From: Ctenosaura bakeri
Taxonomy: Eukaryota > Chordata > Lepidosauria > Squamata > Iguanidae
Direction: 5' to 3'
NCBI GenBank assembly: GCA_948474755.1
Contig: CAOLHI010000351.1
Span: 248,001-312,000 of the forward strand
DNA length: 64,000 nt
The stretch's first letter is position 1; each line of letters opens with the position of its first letter. The translations under genes and the position numbers were made by a program. Shown here piece by piece: positions 58,475-64,000 of this stretch. Below the pieces are notes generated by a model. The model was not told the DNA's origin. It did no database searches and saw only the letters and a program-made list of their open reading frames with translations.

Positions 58475-58570
58475 TCTGGGTACATCCTTGTTTCTTCCCC
58501 TCTCTGAACCAAGACCACTTGCTTCCTCACTGTTTATATTGACTTCCACTTTTTTCCCTCCCCTTCCACC

Positions 58571-59224
58571 TGTCAGTGTCAAGGCAGCAGCTAAACAGAC
58601 ACAGAGGAAGACACTGGGTTTTATAGCTTTAGTAGCAATAAATCAAAGAGGTTACTTCACCAAATGTCAGCGTAAACAAACAGCAAAGTCCCAGGAATGG
58701 CAAACTCAAGCCGCTAGGTCAGCCTGGAACAAAAAGCCCACATCACAGGACACAGATTCACAATTGGTAAACAGTTGTTGCCCCATGCCCAACCCCAACA
58801 GCATCTGACTTAAATAATCAGTCTTAGCCCAGCTGAGGCCAATCAAACATCCATTGGCCCAGCTCACAGCTGGAGCCTCTCATGCCTTCAGGGCCAAGTC
58901 ATCAATCGCTTCTCCCACAGATGCTGAGACCTCTGGACCACCCCCTTCTCCAGTCACCCCTGGAGGAACGTGGGGGGAGGATCTGCTGCAAACTCCAGAG
59001 TGGAGTCAGAAACACTGACCTCTGCCTCTGGAGCGCAAACATCTGCTGCAGGTACTGGCCCAGGCTCTGCCCCAGGGACAGCTGTGGGGTCGCAGGCAGA
59101 CTCCGCCCTAGGCTCTGAAGGAGACCCCTCTCCAGAAGGCCACCCCTCTCCAGAAGGTTGCTCCAAGGGATCCTCCCCAGAGTCCAAGTCTGAATCGGAA
59201 GCCAGAGCAGCCTGGCTCATGACA
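58571..59224 (-). mobile_element. Solo LTR with perfect 5-bp target duplication
   Basis: Starts TGTCAGTGTC and ends GGCTCATGACA, TG...CA ends that are inverse over TGTCA, with CCACC on both sides (58566-58570, 59225-59229). On the minus strand a TTATTTAAGTC motif and a CTATAAAAC box follow a GA-rich first part that gives an acidic, Ser-rich chance ORF. Orientation is provisional because no AATAAA is seen on the minus strand. The 149-codon Ala/Ser/Gly-rich plus ORF and the 95-codon acidic minus ORF are products of this composition. Confidence 0.75.
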
Positions 59225-59229
59225 CCACC

Positions 59230-59947
59230 AATAAACAGCACCAGTAGCGCCTCCTCCTGCAGAATGACAGCTTCTGGAGTGAGGGGAGAACACAGAATTA
59301 CCTGGATGGAGCATTATACTGCAGCTGCTGAATGCAGGAACTCTGTCTCTCTTTCTTACACTCTCTTCTCTCTACATGTGTCTCCCTTCCATTTCTCTTC
59401 CTATCCTGTGGGATGCTAGAGGATGGAAAATCGGTTGTGGCCAGGTGTCTGGACCAACCACTTGGAAACAGTTCTTGAAATTAAGCCAAAGTTGCCTAAT
59501 TTGCTTTATATTCTAGAACAAGAGAATCAGATTCAATGTCAGTTCTCAAGGGCCACATTCTAGTGATGAGTGGGTAGCAAAAGGGCATGTGGGGTCAAAA
59601 ATACATAAACATTGTAGCTTAAATTCTTCTGCCACTTACCAAGCCTTAGGAGAAGCACTTCAAAGATTCAAGAATAGGGAAAAGCTTGTGCAAAAGCTAG
59701 GCAGTCACTGAACAATGGATTCATAGGAGAAAGCTGTGGCCAAGATGGCAAGATTCAGATGTATGGTCAGCAATTCCTTATCCCTGGTCTAGAAACACTT
59801 GGCTTTCCTTTCCAACTCAGACTTGTACTATTCTCTCCTAATTGTTCTATCTCGATCTATTTTCCGTATAATCAGAAAATGATCAGCACTGTTGCCCAGC
59901 AAGCTTAACATGGCCTGTTGCATTAGAAGTGATGGTGATGATGGTGT
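59230..59947. other. Stretch with no recognised feature
   Basis: No repeat or gene was identified between the LTR and the following LINE tail. Confidence 0.45.
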
Positions 59948-60030
59948 TTATTTCTATCCTGCCTTTTTCCCAGATCAGTACTCAAAGCAGTTTATAATAA
60001 TTTTAAAAGACATCATTAAAAATCCACAAG
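59948..60030 (-). mobile_element. L2-type LINE 3' tail, minus strand, copy 1
   Basis: The plus strand 'gtttatttctatcctgcctt' then 'cagtactcaaagcagtttat' is the inverse of a LINE tail; a short A-rich stretch follows. Confidence 0.5.
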
Positions 60031-60663
60031 ATAAAAAAGTTAAAATTAATCAATAAAAAAGATTAAAACATACATGATTTAATGCACGCACATACACACC
60101 AATCAGCAGTGTCCATGCTGCAGAGGGTGACCCATTAGGAATTTGTGAAAGGAACAGTCTCATTCAGGTTAAAACCATTTGGGAAAGATACCTAATAGCT
60201 CTGTCAGGCTTGAACAACTTGCCAAGCCATCACTGGATGTTTATCAGGCCCTTAATAGGCCAACATACATGACTAATATGTTCACTGAGATTTGTGGGAT
60301 GCAGTTGTGCAGGCCTTTCTTGTATGAAAACTAACTTGTGGGGCAAAAGGGAAAAAAAAGAAAAATAGCACACTTCTTCCCTCTTAGATTTTAGGAAGAG
60401 AAATAAACAAAATATTAATGGTCAGTTCTGAACCTGTAAAACAAAGCAATAAACTTTTCCCTATCCAAATGTGCTGGCTGATTTGATTTGGCTGGTGCAC
60501 CAAATCAATACTGAGACCTTTTTCCCCTCTACTATTCAAGAAGGCAATTGTGGTCTATACTATAACACTGTGATTTGTTCTGTGCTTGAATGCATTGAGA
60601 ACATGAGATGAACAACTCTCATAATAAATGCTGTCAAACTGCAGGGAAATGTCGGTAGTACGT

Positions 60664-60722
60664 CATTTCATTTTATTTCACTTATATCTCACTTTTCCTT
60701 TAGGATGCTGAGAGGAGTTTAT
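60664..60722 (-). mobile_element. L2-type LINE 3' tail, minus strand, copy 2
   Basis: 'ttatttcacttatatctcac' and 'tttaggatgctgagaggagt' form the same inverse tail pattern. Confidence 0.45.
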
Positions 60723-60832
60723 GTAAGACTCTGGGCAGGGACCAAACTCAAACACAACCAATCTGCTGAGGTATCATTCAGCCCCTCCTGATGTGTGAAA
60801 GCTTTAAATATTTCAGGTGAGTTAGCACAGGA

Positions 60833-61196
60833 CCATACCTCCAACATTTCATAGATGGAAACTAGGACATGTGTAGCCAGGCAGCATCAGAACATGGTCA
60901 AGATGGCAAAAATTATTAATAAGGACAAATGCATCATCTATGAGATGCTACAGAAGTTTGATTTTGTCTGAGTCTTCAGGGAAGGACAAGATTCAATCTC
61001 CTTCTCTGCCCTCCTGAGCTTATCGAGTACAAACTACTTTTGTACTTTGCACTCAGTTTGCAGCAACTGAGGTAAGCCAATATGGAGAGGGAAAGTGGGA
61101 GAACGAGAGAGAAATTGAGACATTTTAAAACCAGCTGAAAAAGTGGGATGAGAAGGTATTATTGAGGACTGTCCTTGCCAAGTTGAGACAGCTGAT
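60833..61196 (+). repeat. Dispersed repeat family C, copy 2
   Basis: Begins CATACCTCCAACATTTCATAG and follows the copy at 11657 in order: 'ccaggcagcatcagaacatg', 'gagtcttcagggaaggacaa', 'actcagtttgcagcaactga', ending near 'gccaagttgagacagctgat'. Both copies are plus strand and similar in length. Confidence 0.6.
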
Positions 61197-61690
61197 TGTT
61201 AATATTCAAATAGTTAGGCGTCCTTCCTCCAAGTGATCATTCTGACTATGGGATTCTTGGAGCTGTACTCCACAAAAGTAACATTATTTGTGCTCTAGTC
61301 CCCACCTTGTTCTTGCACTTTCCTAATATTAGGACAAGCCCTGATTGGTGATGAGGTCTTACCACTAGGCAGAGCAAGGTGACTAACTCAGGTGGATGAT
61401 GGTGGAGACCAGTAGGAACAAACTCTTGGCTTTTTTTCCTAGACTCTACTGATGTCCTCACTGCCCCAAAACTTGTCCTAGAGTCCCTAAACCAGTCAGA
61501 TGGCCTTTTATTATGTTTACCAAACTGAACAACCTTTCCAGACAACCTTTTTATTCAGAATTAGAGAGGAGTGTCCTCTTATCTTTCATTTCAGGTAGAA
61601 AAATTTGGGCTTGCAATCAGAAGAGTAGTCAAGAATCTTTATCCTGTGCTATAATATAGTCAGTACACAAGAAAGGAATACGTTCCAGGC
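61197..61690. other. Stretch with no recognised feature
   Basis: A 99-codon minus ORF here has no recognised motif. Confidence 0.4.
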
Positions 61691-61852
61691 AGAGACGTAT
61701 TTAGGGTGGGGCAAGTAGGGTATGTGCCCCAGGTGCCAATGCCAAGGGGAGCACAAAAAAGCCATGTGTGCAGGGGTGGGGTAGGAGTAAGAAGGTTGGG
61801 GCTCAACTTCCATGCTTGCCCTAGGTGTTGTTTAGGCTTGATACACCACTAG
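61691..61852. repeat. G-rich dispersed repeat (possible hAT-like element)
   Basis: 'ttagggtggggcaagtaggg' and 'tgtgccccaggtgccaatgc' resemble a phrase I have met as a dispersed repeat in many animal genomes. No ends or duplication were found. Confidence 0.3.
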
Positions 61853-61973
61853 CCCCAGGACAACTGGCTTTAACATACTGAAGGACAGAGTATAGGTTCT
61901 TGATTGTGCTTTGAGCTGACTACATTGGGAGTAGGTTGTAAAGTTATACGGAAACATATTTTGCTATCATGGA

Positions 61974-62090
61974 TCTCCCAATACTGTTGGACTACAACTC
62001 CATCATCCCAAAGCAGCACAGCCAATGGTCACGTATGGTAAGAATTCTAATCCAGCAACATCTGAAGACCTGGGGTTAGGTACCACTGCA
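61974..62090. mobile_element. hAT-type MITE fragment
   Basis: 'actgttggactacaactcca' with 'catcatcccaaagcagcaca' and the mirrored 'ccagcaacatctgaagacct' follow the palindromic hAT MITE seen at 43818. Confidence 0.6.
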
Positions 62091-62245
62091 GACTATCACG
62101 ATTTGAATGTATGGAACTATGTTTGATGACGTTTATAATTTTCAAAAAGATATTTATGGAAATGAGATGATAGAGAGAGGCTTAGCTGACAGTGATATAC
62201 AAGACTAAACCATAAGAAGAATAGAGTTCTTCTTGTCAGAAATAT

Positions 62246-62290
62246 GTTGTTGTTGTTGCTGCTGCTGCTGCTGCTGTGGCTGTTGTTGTT
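62246..62290 (+). repeat. (GTT/GCT)n compound microsatellite
   Basis: TTG units change to CTG/GCT units and back to TTG. Confidence 0.9.
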
Positions 62291-62687
62291 AGCCTTTAGG
62301 CCATAGCATCCTATTATATCAATAATGCAGCCCAACTTTATAACAGTTGATAAATATATGGTGTAGAAACCCATAGTAGTGAAACCATAATAAACAGTAA
62401 CTCTTGATCCTCTAGTTTTAATATACCTTTGCAGACCTATAGTAGGGTCTAACCTACAGTCAGTTTTAAGCAGTCAGTTTCTAATCACTTAGAAAGCAAT
62501 GCGGTAATCACGAGAAGTCAACATGGATTTCTCAAAAATAAGTCATGCCAGACTAATCTTATCTCTTTTTATGATAAAGTTACTAGCTTGACAGACGAAG
62601 GGAATACTGTAGATGTAGGATATCTCAATTTCAGTAAGGCCTTTGACAAAGTTCCCCATGACATTCTTGCAAAGAAGCTAGTAAAAT

Positions 62688-62975
62688 GTGGGCTGGACAG
62701 GGTTACTGTTTAGTTGGATTTGTAATTGGTTGACCGACCAAACCCAAAGGGTGATCACGAATGGCTGCTTTTCATCCTGGAGAGAAGTGGCTAGCGGGGT
62801 GCCACAGGGTTCTGTCCTGGGCCCAGTGCTGTTCAATATTTTTATCAATGACTTGGATGAAGGAATAGAGGGCATGCTCATCAAATTTGCAGGTGACACC
62901 AAATTGGGAGGGGTTGCTAATACACCAGAGGACAGGATCAAAATTCAAAATGACCTGGATAGATTGGAGAGCTGA
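62688..62975 (+). pseudogene. CR1 reverse-transcriptase palm fragment with mutated catalytic motif
   Basis: The frame holds motif B ([13 protein letters not shown]) and the position of the catalytic Asp pair, where CR1 normally has F-A-D-D; here it is F-A-G-D, so one catalytic aspartate is gone. Upstream, in another frame, motif A reads YLNFSKAF instead of the usual Y-L-D-F, losing the other catalytic aspartate. It ends at a stop that replaces a Trp of the family. Not a host gene. Confidence 0.85.
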
Positions 62976-63059
62976 GCCAAGGCTAACAAAATGAAAATCT
63001 AGAGAGAGAAGTGTAAGGTCCTACACTTAGGTAGAAAAAATGGAATACAGAAATATAGG

Positions 63060-63692
63060 ATGGGGGACACGTGGCTGGATAGCAGTATGTGTGAAAGGGA
63101 TCTAGAAGTCTTCGTAGACCACAAGCTGAACATGAGTCAGCAGTGTGATGTGGCAGCCAAGAAAGCCAATGCAATTCTTGGCTGCATCAATAGGAGTATG
63201 GTGTCTAGATCGAGGGAGGTACTGGTACCACTCTACTCTGCTTTGGTTAGACCTCATCTCGAATACTGTGTACAATTCTGGGCACCCCAATTCAAGAAGG
63301 ACATGGTCAAGCTGGAGCAAGTCCAGAGAGGGGCGACCAAAATGATGAGGGCCCTGGAAGCCACGCCCTATGAGGATAGACTTAGAGAGCTGGGTATGTT
63401 TAGTCTGCGGAAGAGAAGGTTAAGAGGGGACATGATAGCCATGTTTAAATATTTGAAGGAATGCCATGTAGAGGAGGGAGAGGGCTTGTTTTCTGCTGCT
63501 CCAGAGACCAGGACAAGGAGCAATGGACTCAAGCTGCAGGAAAGGAGATTCCACCTGAACTTCTTCAGGAAGAAATTCCTGACAGTCAGGGTTGTCCAGC
63601 AGTGGAATATACTGCCTCGAAGTGTAGTGGAGTCTCCTTCTTTGGAGGTTTTTAAGCAGAGGCTAGATGGCCATCTGTCAGGAGTGCTTTGA
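63060..63692 (+). pseudogene. CR1 ORF2 C-terminal region, longest open frame in the window
   Basis: A 210-codon open frame in the same phase as 62688-62975. It contains 'VLVPLYSALVRPHLEYCVQF' and 'ATKMMRALEATPYEDRL', then 'PRSVVESPSLEVFKQRL' near its natural stop. Its first Met is internal to the LINE ORF. The long intact frame, against the mutated polymerase upstream, fits a LINE copy that died recently in evolutionary terms. Confidence 0.9.
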
Positions 63693-63770
63693 GGGTGTTC
63701 CTGCATGGCAGGGGGTTGGACTGGATGGCCCATGTGATCTCTTCCAACTCTACATTTCTATGATTCTATG

Positions 63771-64000
63771 AACCTACACCTATCTCATTAGGCTCAAATA
63801 CCTTTTAAATTGCCTGTTGAAAAGTCAAAGACTCACCCTCTGAAGGGCAAGACTAGATTTAACAAGCTTAACATAGACGAAGGTAAGTTTCAATTGAACA
63901 TCAAGAGTAACTTTTTGTTAGCATGAATAATTCAACAACAGCACCAATTGCTTGGAGACCAGATGATCTCACTTCATGCTGGAGGTCTTCAAGCACAGGC
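63771..64000. other. Terminal stretch with no recognised feature
   Basis: AT-rich sequence to the window end; nothing recognised. Confidence 0.45.

Larger units (their letters stand above)
62462..63770 (+). mobile_element. CR1 LINE, 5'-truncated, reverse transcriptase to 3' end
   Basis: Reverse-transcriptase landmarks appear in order: 'QHGFLKNKSCQTNL' (62519), 'YLNFSKAFDKVPHDIL' (62625), '[16 protein letters not shown]' (62797), 'FAGDTKLGG' (62885), the C-terminal region 63060-63692 and a 3' end 'gcagggggttggactggatg' closing with TTCTATGATTCTATGA, the CR1 terminal repeat. One frameshift near 62710 and stops near 62973 and 63001 break it. Youngest-looking CR1 of the four relics here. Confidence 0.9.

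Noticed and set aside
58970..59419. 149-codon Ala/Ser/Gly-rich ORF and the overlapping acidic minus-strand ORF as genes
   Set aside because: Both lie mostly inside an LTR with clear ends and target duplication, and their composition follows the CCT/GAG-rich nucleotide sequence.
62688..63692. Longest open frames as a host protein-coding gene
   Set aside because: The residues match CR1 ORF2 reverse transcriptase and its C-terminal region, with stops, a frameshift and lost catalytic residues; this is a dead LINE.

Overview
This window looks like intergenic or deep intronic DNA from a vertebrate, most likely a squamate reptile (a lizard-type genome). The reasoning is from the repeats: decayed CR1 LINEs with the typical ORF2 C-terminus and 3' end, L2-type LINE tails, an L1 3' end with a G-rich polypurine tract, tRNA-derived SINEs whose tails resemble BovB LINEs (Sauria-SINE style, ending in CACACAACAACAA), a Penelope-like fragment, hAT-type and Tc1-type MITEs, several solo LTRs, and many microsatellites in AT-rich DNA. 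No bacterial-style gene organisation exists, and I find no convincing host exon, tRNA or rRNA gene. Every recognisable coding stretch belongs to a broken retroelement.

Layout. 1-7.4 kb: two GGCC-ended DNA-transposon relics, an L2 LINE split by a solo LTR (3217-4111) and by a palindromic MITE (4374-4574), another GGCC element (6147-6540) and a BovB-tailed SINE. 7.4-8 kb: a solo LTR with a perfect 6-bp target duplication, inserted at the end of that SINE. 8-20 kb: mostly non-repetitive AT-rich DNA with scattered SINE, MITE and microsatellite copies. 20-27 kb: a run of three plus-strand CR1 relics, one cut by a 677-bp GGCC-ended element. 27-34 kb: single-copy-looking DNA, two palindromic MITEs, a SINE and a degenerate short-repeat patch. 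34.5-36 kb: a second LTR of the first family carrying a 32-bp-arm hairpin, then a Penelope-like inverted repeat with a hammerhead-like core. 36-51 kb: mainly unique sequence with nested palindromic elements (one hosting an L1 end, one hosting a GGCC element). 51-52 kb: a third LTR of the first family. 53-60 kb: SINE, L2 tail, another GGCC element and a fifth solo LTR. 60-64 kb: a repeat pair partner, hAT-like fragments and a CR1 with a catalytically dead reverse transcriptase.

The best-supported unusual theme is a set of non-autonomous DNA transposons with different interiors but the same terminal signature (about GGCC[A/C]TTTCC) and 3-bp flanking duplications. I could read matched or near-matched flanks for most copies directly. 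The superfamily is not something I can assign from sequence alone. A second theme is five solo LTRs whose ends and target duplications can be placed to the base. There are no cooperating genes in this window; the relations are those of nested insertion, which gives a relative chronology.
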